64,000 nucleotides of DNA from assembly GCF_900176205.1 (NCBI RefSeq), contig NZ_LT859959.1, positions 3,369,001-3,433,000 on the forward strand, written 5' to 3'. The notes beneath the pieces were generated by a model. That model did no database searches. It was not told where the DNA came from and saw only the letters and a list, made by a program, of their open reading frames with translations. This DNA is from Bradyrhizobium sp. ORS 285 (GTDB lineage Bacteria > Pseudomonadota > Alphaproteobacteria > Rhizobiales > Xanthobacteraceae). This document shows positions 1 through 8,638 of the stretch, piece after piece. Position numbers and translations under genes: made by a program. The stretch's first letter is position 1. The number at the start of each line of letters is the position of its first letter.

Positions 1-78
1 GTTCAGCGCCGATGCGCGAACGAGTAGGTTGGACGTGCCATTCGCCAGCGCCGTCGGGTTGAAGGTATTGGCTGCCAT
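1..78 (-). CDS. Partial 5' end of a second copy of the repeat protein (paralogue A)
   Basis: Only the first 26 residues lie in the window; the gene continues past base 1. They match the N-terminus of the large repeat protein at 649-3939 at every position except residue 3 (Ala for Asn), including the block FNPTALANGTSNLL, so this is a tandem paralogue. The ATG at 78-76 follows a GGGGAG ribosome-binding site, as in the other copy. It is the last visible gene downstream of the exporter genes and probably shares their substrate role. Function is unknown; length and C-terminus cannot be seen. Confidence 0.85.
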   Translation of the reverse strand, partial: MAANTFNPTALANGTSNLLVRASALN

Positions 79-229
79 CAGATTATCTCCCCAAGTTTCA
101 ACCCGGCATCAGCTGCTTGGCGTCATGGCAGCACGCGGGCGTTGATCGGGTTGCGACGTCTCGTTCACCCCTTGCAGGGCGGGCGAAATGTCGCAGCCTC
201 AGAGCACCTGGGAATTATTTGCTCCAATG

Positions 230-279
230 GGGCCAAAAGAAGCGTCGCGGAGTCCCCAAATATGATGTTGTTCGGGCAT
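230..279 (-). promoter_or_regulatory. Conserved 50-bp upstream element, copy A
   Basis: These bases match 4134-4183 at 45 of 50 positions and lie about 150 bp upstream of paralogue A. The surrounding non-coding sequence is much less similar, so this block appears selectively kept. Weaker shared patches continue upstream (GGTGRGTGACT at 368-378 and 4237-4247). It is probably a shared promoter, operator or leader-RNA element; no standard sigma factor match is clear. Confidence 0.55.
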
Positions 280-311
280 GCGACGGGTGTCGCAGCCGGG
301 GCACGGCAACG

Positions 312-328
312 TGTAGAAACATTCTAAC
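312..328. promoter_or_regulatory. Candidate Irr (ICE-box) palindrome
   Basis: The core TAGAA-ACA-TTCTA is a perfect inverted repeat at 314-326 and resembles the rhizobial ICE box (TTTAGAA-N3-TTCTAAA) bound by the haem/iron regulator Irr. It lies about 235 bp upstream of paralogue A and just upstream of the shared 50-bp element. A weaker match (CTTAGAA-GAG-TTCCAGC) is at 438-454. Iron control is inferred from the motif alone. Confidence 0.35.
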
Positions 329-562
329 TCGTTGATTTCTGTCGTGGCATCCTTGCAACATGCTTAGGTGAGTGACTCCTCGACACACGGTGTAGACAAA
401 AAGTTGCCCTGATCTCGTAGCGCGGATCGACACTCACCTTAGAAGAGTTCCAGCACCCTGGCGGCATCTGATGGGAACGGAAGATGCATCACGGCGAATC
501 TCCAAAGCCTGTTTTCTTCACCTCACTTCCTCCGACTTTGCTCATCATCGTTTCGCCTGTGG

Positions 563-606
563 CCCGGGAGCTCGGTGACGTGTTGACGTCATTCGGGACT
601 CCCGGG
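563..606 (-). terminator. Inverted repeat after the large repeat protein gene
   Basis: CCCGGGAG at 563-570 pairs with CTCCCGGG at 599-606 across a 28-base loop, starting 43 bases beyond the stop codon of the minus-strand gene at 649. No T-run follows on the minus strand, so if it acts as a terminator it would be Rho-assisted or act by processing. Confidence 0.3.
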
Positions 607-648
607 GTCTGATCACCGCGGCTGCTGCGGCTGCGTCATCGCGCTGTC

Positions 649-3600
649 TCAAGCCCACATGTGATACATCGCGTGGTGATGCGACATATCGGGGCCGGCT
701 GCTGCTGCCTGGCTCGTATGCGCGGCCTGGGTCATATGAGGACCCGGGCTGTGATCGTGATGATGGTCGTGGTGCTGCATGTTGTTGCCGCCGTTATTGG
801 CGGTGGTGGTGCCGCCATTGGCCTGCCCGGCGGCTCCTCCGGCAGCCGCACCTCCGTTCGCAGCCGTTCCACCGGCCGCAGCGCCGCCAGCTGCAGCACC
901 GCCCGCCGCCGTCGTTCCCGCCGCCGCAGTGCCGCCGGTGCCATTGGCGAGGTTCGGCGTGGCGGTGACCGGAATGGTCCCGTGTGCCGTGCCCTTGATG
1001 GAGGTCGCTGCCGAGACCGTCGTCGCGGTGCCAACATAGGTGCCGCCATTCACCGGGATGTTGTTGCCGGACACGTCCATGGCGTCAGCCGCGAAGCCCT
1101 GGCCGGCCGCGGTAATCATGGCCTTGTCGGCGGCAAGCGCTGCACCGGTGTCGCCGTTGAGGATGCCCTGCAGGCCCTTCACGGCCGCAGCCGTGTCGGC
1201 CTCGAGCGTGCCGCTCAGCAGCTCGTTGTCGAAGCGGCCCTGGAAGACGGCGCCCTGAGCGGCGTCGAAATTGGCGCCGAACTGCTGGTAGTTCTGGATC
1301 TGCGTGACCAGCGCGGCGCTGGCTTGTGCGCCGCCGGTCGAGATCTTCTGCAAGGTCGCGTTGATGGTGTTGGCTTCGGCCAGGAACGCCGCCCAGAAGT
1401 TCGTCTGTGCCTGGTTGTCCTGGAATTTGGTGACGGTGCCGGTCAATCCACCCGGGTCCTCAGCGAAGCCGCCGGCATGACCTGCAGCGCCATTACCGCC
1501 AGCCGCCTTGTTCAGGTTGGCGTCGTTCTGGACGATGTCGATGATGTCGAGCAGGTTGTCGGCGGTGCCGCGCAAGGCTGCCTGATTGCCGGTCGTCGCG
1601 GCCTGATCATACTTGGTCAACTGCAGGTTGATCTGACCGAGCACGGTCTGCAGGTGGACCGTGGTCAGTGCGGCCGCGTTCGCCGTCTCGCCGGCCTCGA
1701 TCTGCGCGAGCTGGGTCTTGTTGTTGAGGATGGCCGTCAGCCCCTGCTGGACCGCGGTGAAGTCGGCGTGGACCTCGGCCAGATTGCCGGTGTTGATGCC
1801 GCCTGTAGCGACCTCGACGGCCTTGTTGAAGACGAGACCGACGTCCTTGAGGCTGTTGCCGGCTGCGGCCGCAGCAAGGCTCGCCGGATCATCAGCGCCC
1901 GCAGGCGACGTCTGGAAGGCGACGTCCTGACCGCCGGTGTTGGCGAGGAAGGGGACGTTGTTCAGCGCGTTCGCCAGATGCGCGTCGTTGTGGATCTCGC
2001 CGAGGATCTCCTGCTGCAGTGCGTGGATCGTCTGGCTCGCCGCTGCCGATGTGCTGGCGTTGGCAAACTGGCCTGCAGCCTGCAGCAGCGTGCCGAGCTG
2101 TCCTTCGACGTTGGTCAGCACCGCCGTGTCGGTGGCATTGAGCGCAAATGTCTTGCCGCCAAGCGTGACCTGGCCCGGATTGGCCAGCATCGCCGCGATG
2201 TCCGTCTGCACCGCCGTGATGTCAGCCTGGTAGCTGGTCAGGAAGGCCGGCGAGTTGCCGCTGTTGGCGAGGCTGAACAGACCGAGCGAGGCGCGCACTG
2301 CGTCGTTGAACACGACGCCGGCCTGCACGAGATCGGTCGAATGCTGGATCGCGGTGGCCCGTGTCAGCAGGTTCGACGTGCCGTTGGCGAGCGCGGTCGG
2401 ATTGAAATTGACGGCAACCGGCGCCGGCGTGGTGGATGACGAAGTCATCCCGCCGGTGCCGTTCGCGATGTTGGGAGTTGCGGTCACCGGGATCGTACCC
2501 TGCGCGAGGCCGTGCACCGAGGTCGCCGTCGATACCGTCGTCGCCGTTCCCACATAGGTGGCGCCGCCGATCGCGATGTTGTTGCCGGACACGTCCATGG
2601 CATCGGCCGCGAAGCCCTGGCCGGCCGCGGCGATCATCGCCTTGTCGGCGGCGAGCGCAGCGCCGGTGTCGCCGTTGAGAATGCCCTGCAGGCCCTTCAC
2701 CGCGGCCGCAGTGTCGGCCTCCAGCGTGCCGCTCAGCAGCTCATTGTCGAAGCGGCCGCGGAAGACGTTGCCTTGTGCCGCGTCGAAATTGGCGCCGAAT
2801 TGCTGATAGTTCTGGATCTGCGTGACCAGAGCTGCGCTCGCCTGCGCGCCGCCCGTCGAAATCTTCTGCAGCGTGGCGTTGATGGTGTTGCCTTCGGCCA
2901 GGAACGCGGCCCAGAAATTGGTCTGCGCCTGGTTGTCCTGGAACTTGGTAACGGTGCCGGTCAATCCGCCGGGATCCTCGGCGAAGCCGCCGGCGTGACC
3001 GGGCATGCCATTGCCGCCGGCTGCCGTGTTGAGGTTGGCGTCGTTCTGGATGATGTCGATGCTATCGAGCAGATTGTCGGCCGTGCCGCGCAGCGCGGCC
3101 TGATTGCCGGTCGTTTCCGCCTTGGCATACTGGTTCAACTCGAGGTTGATCTGGCCTAGCACCGTCTGCAGGTGGATCGTGGTGAGCGCGGCTGCATTGG
3201 CCGTCTCGCCGGCTTCGATCTTGGCGAGCTGGGTCTTGTTGTTCAGGATGTTGGTGAGGCCTTGCGAGATCGCCGTGAGGTCGGTCGTGACCTCCTGCAG
3301 ATTGCCGGTGTGGATGCCGCCGGAGGCGAGATCGACCACTTTGTTGAAGACCAGGCCGACGTCCTTGAGGGTGTTGCCTGCAGTGGCCGCAGCAAGGGTC
3401 GCCGCATCGTCAGCGCCGGCCGGCGTATTCTGGAAAGCGACGTCCTGGCCGCCGGTGTTGGCGAGGAAGTTCACCTTGTTCAGGGCGCCGGAGAGATGCG
3501 CATCACCGTTGATCTCCTGCAAGATCTCCTGCTGCACCGCGTGGATCGTCTGGTCCGCGGCCGTGATCGTCGCAGCGTTGGCGGTCTGCGGCGCAGCCGT

Positions 3601-3939
3601 GAGCAGGGTCGAGATCTGCGCCTGCACATTGGTGAGGACCGCGGTGTCAGTGGCGTTCAGCGTGAACGTCTGGCCGCCGAGCGTCACCTGTCCGGGATTG
3701 GCGAGCATCGCGGCGATGTCGTTCTGCACGGCGTGGAGGTCGGTCGTGTAGCTGCCCAGGAACGGGTTCGAATTGCCGCTGCCGGCCTGCGTGAACAGGC
3801 CGAGCGAGGCGCGGACTGCATCGTTGAACACCACGCCCGCCTGGACGAGGTCTGTCGACATGTTGAGCGCAGAGGCGCGCACCAGCAGGTTCGACGTTCC
3901 GTTAGCCAGGGCCGTCGGGTTGAAGGTGTTGTTCGCCAT
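649..3939 (-). CDS. Large two-repeat protein with His-rich tail, probable type I secretion substrate
   Basis: This 1096-residue protein has two homologous halves: the block FNPTALANGTSNLL opens at residue 5 and recurs near residue 511, and each unit is about 505 residues, Ala/Asn/Thr-rich and predicted mostly helical. Past residue ~1010 come an Ala/Gly/Thr low-complexity linker and a tail rich in His (HHDHHHDH, SHHHAMYHMWA) that could bind metal. I see no cysteine, no N-terminal signal peptide, no transmembrane segment and no RTX GGxGxD repeats. It lies downstream of a heptosyltransferase and a type I exporter on the same strand, with a near-identical paralogue beyond it, so I infer an exported, possibly O-glycosylated protein. 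I do not recognise the family. The start is set by GGGGAG seven bases before the ATG. Confidence 0.8.
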   Translation of the reverse strand: MANNTFNPTALANGTSNLLVRASALNMSTDLVQAGVVFNDAVRASLGLFTQAGSGNSNPFLGSYTTDLHAVQNDIAAMLANPGQVTLGGQTFTLNATDTAVLTNVQAQISTLLTAAPQTANAATITAADQTIHAVQQEILQEINGDAHLSGALNKVNFLANTGGQDVAFQNTPAGADDAATLAAATAGNTLKDVGLVFNKVVDLASGGIHTGNLQEVTTDLTAISQGLTNILNNKTQLAKIEAGETANAAALTTIHLQTVLGQINLELNQYAKAETTGNQAALRGTADNLLDSIDIIQNDANLNTAAGGNGMPGHAGGFAEDPGGLTGTVTKFQDNQAQTNFWAAFLAEGNTINATLQKISTGGAQASAALVTQIQNYQQFGANFDAAQGNVFRGRFDNELLSGTLEADTAAAVKGLQGILNGDTGAALAADKAMIAAAGQGFAADAMDVSGNNIAIGGATYVGTATTVSTATSVHGLAQGTIPVTATPNIANGTGGMTSSSTTPAPVAVNFNPTALANGTSNLLTRATAIQHSTDLVQAGVVFNDAVRASLGLFSLANSGNSPAFLTSYQADITAVQTDIAAMLANPGQVTLGGKTFALNATDTAVLTNVEGQLGTLLQAAGQFANASTSAAASQTIHALQQEILGEIHNDAHLANALNNVPFLANTGGQDVAFQTSPAGADDPASLAAAAAGNSLKDVGLVFNKAVEVATGGINTGNLAEVHADFTAVQQGLTAILNNKTQLAQIEAGETANAAALTTVHLQTVLGQINLQLTKYDQAATTGNQAALRGTADNLLDIIDIVQNDANLNKAAGGNGAAGHAGGFAEDPGGLTGTVTKFQDNQAQTNFWAAFLAEANTINATLQKISTGGAQASAALVTQIQNYQQFGANFDAAQGAVFQGRFDNELLSGTLEADTAAAVKGLQGILNGDTGAALAADKAMITAAGQGFAADAMDVSGNNIPVNGGTYVGTATTVSAATSIKGTAHGTIPVTATPNLANGTGGTAAAGTTAAGGAAAGGAAAGGTAANGGAAAGGAAGQANGGTTTANNGGNNMQHHDHHHDHSPGPHMTQAAHTSQAAAAGPDMSHHHAMYHMWA

Positions 3940-4518
3940 GGATCATTTCTCCCCAAGTTCATCCGACGCCGGCAGGGCCTCGTACCGAAACTGGCCAGAC
4001 GATGCGGACTGCATCGGCCCTGCCGCAGAAGGCGATGCGCGTTCGCGCAGCGCCTCCGTGTGTGCGATGCTGTGTCGCGCGCTAAACCGCCGCGCGTTAC
4101 TTTGTCGCACCTGGCTATATGGTCGAAGCAATCGGGCCAAAACAGGCGTCGGGGAGTCCGCAAATATGTTGTTGTTCGGGCATCGCGGAGCTGTGATCGC
4201 TTTGCCGAACACGCGACCAAGTGCTTGATTTCAGGAGGTGGGTGACTGATGCGGGGAGTGTCGATCCGATGCCGGCGGCACGTTGTCGCCAACATCCTGC
4301 CTGCATCGTGCCGGTGACGGCCGGCCATTGCGGCTGTCGCAGGAGGCGTGTCGCACTGTCAGCGCGTTCCTTGAAAACGCCGGACTGGTGCGAATCCCGA
4401 AGCGCCGCTGCGCGTGTCGCGACGGCGGGTCACCGCTCGGAGTTGTGCGGCGGCTCGCGCCTGAAATTGAACTTCAGCGCGCGTCTGGAAGCATCGATTG
4501 ATTTCGCCGAGCTGCAGC
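3940..4518. other. Intergenic region with leader of the large repeat protein
   Basis: No gene is apparent in this 579-base stretch. It carries copy B of the 50-bp element (4134-4183) and a long leader for the gene starting at 3939. The ribosome-binding site region (CTTGGGGAGA) is the same as that of paralogue A. A dedicated promoter here would let the substrate gene be expressed apart from the exporter genes. Confidence 0.6.
4134..4183 (-). promoter_or_regulatory. Conserved 50-bp upstream element, copy B
   Basis: This matches copy A (230-279) at 45 of 50 bases and lies about 195 bp upstream of the large repeat protein start. Position and orientation relative to the gene are the same as in copy A, consistent with an ancestral duplication in which this element was retained. 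Confidence 0.55.
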
Positions 4519-6642
4519 TCAGGACTGCGGCGCGAGCTGGCGCTGCGCCAGCAGGGCGGCGCGGATCTTCTGGAGCAGGGTCGTGTAGATCTGATTCCAC
4601 GCCGGATCCTGCCCGCTGGCATCGAGCCCACGCTTGGTCAGGCCAAGGCTGATCCGGTAGACGGTCAGCGCGCCGTCGATATTGCCGAGAGGAACGAACG
4701 CATCGCCGAGGCGCTGATAGGACGTCGCCAGCAATTGCTGGAGCGCCAAATCATCCGGCGCGGCGTTCGCCAGGCGCGTGATCAGAGCTGCATTGGAGCG
4801 CCGCTGATCGAACGCCTCGGCATGACGGCCTTGGTCCGTGAGCACGTCGGCCAGCAGCGCATGGCACCAGGCGAGATCGCGCTGAAAACTAGGATTGGCG
4901 AGATTGGCCGCCGTCAGTTTCTGCACGATGGCGAGACTGGCAGAGTAGGCGGCATGTGCGCCCTGGAGATTGCGCTGAACGAACAGCACGGCGCCGATCC
5001 GGTTCAAAGCGACCGATAGGTTGCGCTGAAAGAGGGCATTGTCGGGCTCGGCCTGCGTCAGATACCTGACGATGTCGATGGTCTGCTTGTAGCTCTGGAG
5101 TGCGGTGACCAGATCGCTGGCGTTGGCGGCGGCGTCGCCTGCGGCGATCTGCGCGGCAGCCTGGTCCGACAGCCGTCCTGCTGCGACCGTGACGCCGACG
5201 GCGAGACCGCCGCGGGGGACGTCGCCATGCGGCTGCGCCAGCAGGGCGGCCAGCGCGACCGGCTCCTCAGCGCCAGCCGAGGCCGAAGTTGCTGCGAAAG
5301 CCGGATCACCCCGCGGAGGCTGAACGTTGCTCGGCTGTAGGTTCGGTTGTGGACGCAATCCCTGCCCGAAGCCGGGGATCCTGCGCAGCGCGCCTTCGAC
5401 CTGCTCGGCCGTGATCAGGCGGGTGCACTCAAATTGCCGGGGCGTGCCTTTCCAGCGTGGGCACCAGAGCGCATCCTCATGATCGAAGCGATGATGCGCG
5501 TCATGCCAGCAACCATTGCAGGCGTGGTAGTTGATGATGCGATAGGGCGTCGCAAACTCATTGCTGGGGTGGGTGAATCCACTAATCAGCACGACGGGCG
5601 TTCCGACCGCCCAGGCCAGCCAGGACAGGCCTGACGAGAGACCGACGAAGAGCGCGGCATGCTTCAGCCAGCGGGCGCGCTCGGTGAGTGGCCGGTCGCC
5701 GGTCTGATCCTCAGCGTCGCGGGGGATCTGCGTACGGAACGGACCGTGGCTGCGGTCGGCCTTCTGGTCGATGCAGACGACACGGTAGCCGGTCGCTTTG
5801 AGGAAGCCCACGATCCGATCCCATCCCCCCGGATGATTCCAATGCTTGCATTGCGTCGTGGCCTGCACCGCGATGCAGACATAGGGCTCCGCGATGGGAG
5901 GGCTGTCCTCGCTGAGCGCGACACGCGGCGGCTGCTCGGCCGGATCGACGCCGAGAATGTGGGCTGCGGTTGTGTGGAGCCCAACCTGCCGGAAGTCGCG
6001 GGGGTGATGGACCAAATCGGTGTCGTCGAAGAACAGGCCGACGGAGTAGGTCGCGTAGTAACGCTCGGCCTCGACCAGCTCGTGAGTGACGAAGCCGACG
6101 TCGGGGTAGGCGCTGCGAAACAGCGGGATCAGCGCCTCTCCCATTGCGCAGGTGAGACGGCACTGATGCAGCTCCTTGAACTTGATCGCATAGCTCAGCC
6201 AGCCGATGATGTCGCCGAGCGTGCCGACCGGAAACTGGATCAGGACGTCGCGCCCGGCGGCGTCATAGTCGTGGCGTAACAGGAGCTCATGTCCTGACCA
6301 GACCTCGACCCTGAACGGCACGAAATAGCGCTTGCTGCTGTTGACGTGCCCGGAGCGGAGCTCGATGTCGAACAGGACGTTGGCGGTCTCGAGATCGCTC
6401 AGCCGCACGCGCCAAGGCTGTCCGGTGTCGGGCAGCATGACGCGGCAGCCGTCGTTGAAATCGAAGCGAAGGCCCTGCGGCCCCTCCTGGGTCGGCACGC
6501 GCGACGGCGGGGGAAGTCGTGGCCTGCTCCGACGATCGCCGGCGCCGTCAGACCCGAGGTTTGGCTGGGTGTCGACGGGTGGTCTCGCAACGGTTGGCAC
6601 CATCGTCGAGTCCGAGGTGCGGGAAAAACTTGCAATATTCAT
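4519..6642 (-). CDS. TibC/Aah-like O-heptosyltransferase fused to TPR domain
   Basis: This 707-residue protein has a Pro-rich N-terminus (1-55), a glycosyltransferase region (~56-420) and a helical TPR-like region (~500-700). The GT part resembles the bacterial autotransporter heptosyltransferase family (TibC, Aah), which adds heptose to Ser/Thr of surface adhesins in the cytoplasm using ADP-heptose. Supporting motifs are FPVGTLGDIIGW near 137, TTQCKHWNHPGGWDRI near 262 and GLSSGLSWLAWAVGTPVV near 334. It also has four cysteines (375, 378, 394, 406) spaced like the family's iron-binding finger. Known members lack the TPR part, which may present or recognise the substrate. The gene lies between the exporter genes and the repeat proteins, so those are the likely acceptors; heptose as donor is inferred. 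No strong ribosome-binding site precedes the chosen ATG; Met14 is an alternative. Confidence 0.8.
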   Translation of the reverse strand: MNIASFSRTSDSTMVPTVARPPVDTQPNLGSDGAGDRRSRPRLPPPSRVPTQEGPQGLRFDFNDGCRVMLPDTGQPWRVRLSDLETANVLFDIELRSGHVNSSKRYFVPFRVEVWSGHELLLRHDYDAAGRDVLIQFPVGTLGDIIGWLSYAIKFKELHQCRLTCAMGEALIPLFRSAYPDVGFVTHELVEAERYYATYSVGLFFDDTDLVHHPRDFRQVGLHTTAAHILGVDPAEQPPRVALSEDSPPIAEPYVCIAVQATTQCKHWNHPGGWDRIVGFLKATGYRVVCIDQKADRSHGPFRTQIPRDAEDQTGDRPLTERARWLKHAALFVGLSSGLSWLAWAVGTPVVLISGFTHPSNEFATPYRIINYHACNGCWHDAHHRFDHEDALWCPRWKGTPRQFECTRLITAEQVEGALRRIPGFGQGLRPQPNLQPSNVQPPRGDPAFAATSASAGAEEPVALAALLAQPHGDVPRGGLAVGVTVAAGRLSDQAAAQIAAGDAAANASDLVTALQSYKQTIDIVRYLTQAEPDNALFQRNLSVALNRIGAVLFVQRNLQGAHAAYSASLAIVQKLTAANLANPSFQRDLAWCHALLADVLTDQGRHAEAFDQRRSNAALITRLANAAPDDLALQQLLATSYQRLGDAFVPLGNIDGALTVYRISLGLTKRGLDASGQDPAWNQIYTTLLQKIRAALLAQRQLAPQS

Positions 6643-6656
6643 GTTGGGGCACTGAT

Positions 6657-6689
6657 GCGGTCTGCATTCCCGCGGGGAACGCAGACCGC
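6657..6689. other. Strong hairpin between adaptor and glycosyltransferase genes
   Basis: GCGGTCTGC (6657-6665) pairs with GCAGACCGC (6681-6689), and the interior TTCCC/GGGAA extends the stem to 14 pairs with one mismatch and a 3-base loop. It sits between the adaptor stop (6701) and the glycosyltransferase start (6642). A T-run follows only on the plus strand, so on the minus-strand transcript it looks more like a processing or attenuation hairpin than a terminator. Confidence 0.5.
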
Positions 6690-6700
6690 GTTTTGTCAGC

Positions 6701-8635
6701 TCACTCCACGAAGGCGCGTCGCCACTGATCGAGAACCGGCTTCATCAGATAGCTGAGCATCGTGCGGCTGCCGGTCTGGACATAGACCTCGGCCTGCATG
6801 CCCGGCTTCAGATTGACGTCGCCGAGCCGCTTCCGCTCCTCGTCGGGCAGCGTGATCCTGACCGTGTAGAACGTGGAGCCCGTGCGCTGGTCGTTGGTGA
6901 TGTCGGGCGAGACGAACGAGACCTGGCCGCTTAACTTCGGTGTCGTGTGCGAATTGAAGGCATTGAAGTGGACCATTGCGTCCTGTCCGGTATGGACATG
7001 GTCGATGTCCTTGGGCTGAACGTGCCCTTCGACCTGCAGTTCGTCCGAATCGGGCACCAGCTCCATGATGGTCTCGCCCGGCTTGATGACGCCGCCGATG
7101 GTATGAACCGCGAGCTGGTGGATGGTGCCCGAATTCGGCGCGCGCATCTCGATGCGGTCCAGCTGGTCGCGGGCGGCCACGCTCTTCTCGACCAGGTCGC
7201 CTTCCTTGGCCTGTGACTCGCTGAGATCCTTGACCACCTCACTGCGGAAGTCCTGGTCTATCTTGACCGTCTGCAGCTCGGCTTCGCTGATCTTGGACTT
7301 GGTCTCCGCCACGCTCGACACCAGCTGGCCGCGCTCGCCGTCGATGCGGGCGGCTTCCCGCTGCAGCGTCGTCAGTCGCGTCAAAGGCACGAGGCGCTTG
7401 TCGTAGAGATCCTGCACGCCGGCGAGCTCGCCCTTGATCAGGTCGATCTGCTTGTTCTTCGAATCCAGCTGGGACTCCATGCCGCTGATCTCGTTGTTGA
7501 GCTGGACGATGCGGCCCTGCAGCAGCTCCTTCTGGCTTTTGCGGGTGACCGCGCGGGCCTTGAACAACGCGTTTTCGGAGGCGATGACAGCGCGGATGTT
7601 CGGGTCGTCGGAGCGTGAGGTCAGCGTCGCCGGATAATCCGGCTGCTCCAGACCATCGCGCTCCGCCGACAGCCTGGCGATCTTGGCGCGCTGCTCGTTC
7701 AGCTGCTTGGTGATCGATTGCAGTTGGGCCTGGCTCTGCGTGGCGTCGAGTCGGACGAGCAGGTCGCCGGCGGCAACGCGCTTGCCGTTGTCCACCTTGA
7801 TCTCGGCGACGATGCCGCCCGTCGGATGCTGGATCGCCTTCACGTTGGACTGCACGACGAGATTGCCGGGCACGACGACCGCGCCGGCCAGCGGTACCAG
7901 CGTCAGCCAGCCGCCGCCAAACACGGCGGCGACCAGCAGGACACGCAGGCCGAGACGCAGCTCGTTCTCGAACATGCGGCCGACGCGCGGCACGAGGGAT
8001 TCGTCCGAGCCATCATCGAGGTCTGCCGCCGTTCCCTGTGCGGCGATGAACGTCATGCCTGTGGTCAAGGCCGTGCCCGCGGTGCCGACCAGACGGCGGA
8101 CGCCGGTCTGCGGAACGGTCGGCGCGTGGCCCAGCGTCGCAGGAAGGTTCTGCTGCCCCATCGGCCGCCGCGCACCGTCGCTGAAATTAGCGTCGCGTCG
8201 GTTGTGCAGGTCCAGCACCGGTGCCTGGTTGGCCGGTAATCGCGCGGGCGCATTGCGTGGCGGAGGTGAGAACTCCGGCTCGTAGCCGCGCGTCTGCGCG
8301 GGCTGTTGCCAATCCATCTCGCGGATGCCTTCGGCGCGGCGTGGCTTTGGGGCCTGGTTGCCGATACCGAACAACGACAGCGCACGGCCCATCGTGCTGC
8401 CTTTTTTCTTGCGAGGCTTCGGCCGCGCTTGCGATGGCGGCGGACGCCGGCGCTTCTTGCCGTCGCGCGAGCCGCGGCGAGCCCGCGGGTCATCCTCGTC
8501 GGAGCCGTCGTCAAAGGCACCCTGCAGTCGCTGCAGCTCGAGAATCAGAGCATCGCCCTGCGGACCCACGGCGCGGGTCTTCGGTCGCACATAGTCCTGG
8601 TCGTCGAACGGCCTGAAGTCATTGATGTGTTTCAT
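6701..8635 (-). CDS. Type I secretion membrane fusion (HlyD/PrtE-type) protein with long basic N-terminal extension
   Basis: This is the periplasmic adaptor linking the inner-membrane ABC exporter to an outer-membrane TolC-like channel. A single membrane span lies near residues 228-250, followed by the HlyD lipoyl half (GGIVAEIKVDNGKRVAAGDL near 273), a long coiled coil (~300-460) and the returning beta domain. The family is usually about 430-480 residues; this one is 644 because of a ~225-residue disordered N-terminal part that is Lys/Arg/Pro-rich (KKRRRPPP, RPKPRKKKG near 60-79). The extension would be cytoplasmic and may contact the glycosyltransferase or substrate. The start is 3 bases after the ATPase stop, indicating translational coupling; a later start such as Met82 cannot be excluded. 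No TolC-like gene is in the window. Confidence 0.9.
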   Translation of the reverse strand: MKHINDFRPFDDQDYVRPKTRAVGPQGDALILELQRLQGAFDDGSDEDDPRARRGSRDGKKRRRPPPSQARPKPRKKKGSTMGRALSLFGIGNQAPKPRRAEGIREMDWQQPAQTRGYEPEFSPPPRNAPARLPANQAPVLDLHNRRDANFSDGARRPMGQQNLPATLGHAPTVPQTGVRRLVGTAGTALTTGMTFIAAQGTAADLDDGSDESLVPRVGRMFENELRLGLRVLLVAAVFGGGWLTLVPLAGAVVVPGNLVVQSNVKAIQHPTGGIVAEIKVDNGKRVAAGDLLVRLDATQSQAQLQSITKQLNEQRAKIARLSAERDGLEQPDYPATLTSRSDDPNIRAVIASENALFKARAVTRKSQKELLQGRIVQLNNEISGMESQLDSKNKQIDLIKGELAGVQDLYDKRLVPLTRLTTLQREAARIDGERGQLVSSVAETKSKISEAELQTVKIDQDFRSEVVKDLSESQAKEGDLVEKSVAARDQLDRIEMRAPNSGTIHQLAVHTIGGVIKPGETIMELVPDSDELQVEGHVQPKDIDHVHTGQDAMVHFNAFNSHTTPKLSGQVSFVSPDITNDQRTGSTFYTVRITLPDEERKRLGDVNLKPGMQAEVYVQTGSRTMLSYLMKPVLDQWRRAFVE

Positions 8636-8638
8636 GGC

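Larger units (their letters stand above)
79..648. other. Intergenic region upstream of paralogue A
   Basis: This 570-base stretch separates the two repeat-protein genes. I see no convincing gene in it. It holds the leader of paralogue A, a 50-bp element shared with the other paralogue (230-279), Irr/ICE-like palindromes (312-328, weaker at 438-454) and an inverted repeat (563-606) just past the stop of the upstream gene. The short open frames here have no ribosome-binding sites or family resemblance. Confidence 0.6.

Noticed and set aside
661..2439. 592-codon plus-strand open frame
   Set aside because: Shadow of the repeat protein on the other strand, Arg/Gly-rich and repetitive only because the true gene is.
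649..3939. RTX toxin/adhesin identity for the large repeat protein
   Set aside because: No GGxGxDxxx nonapeptides are present despite the type I exporter nearby.
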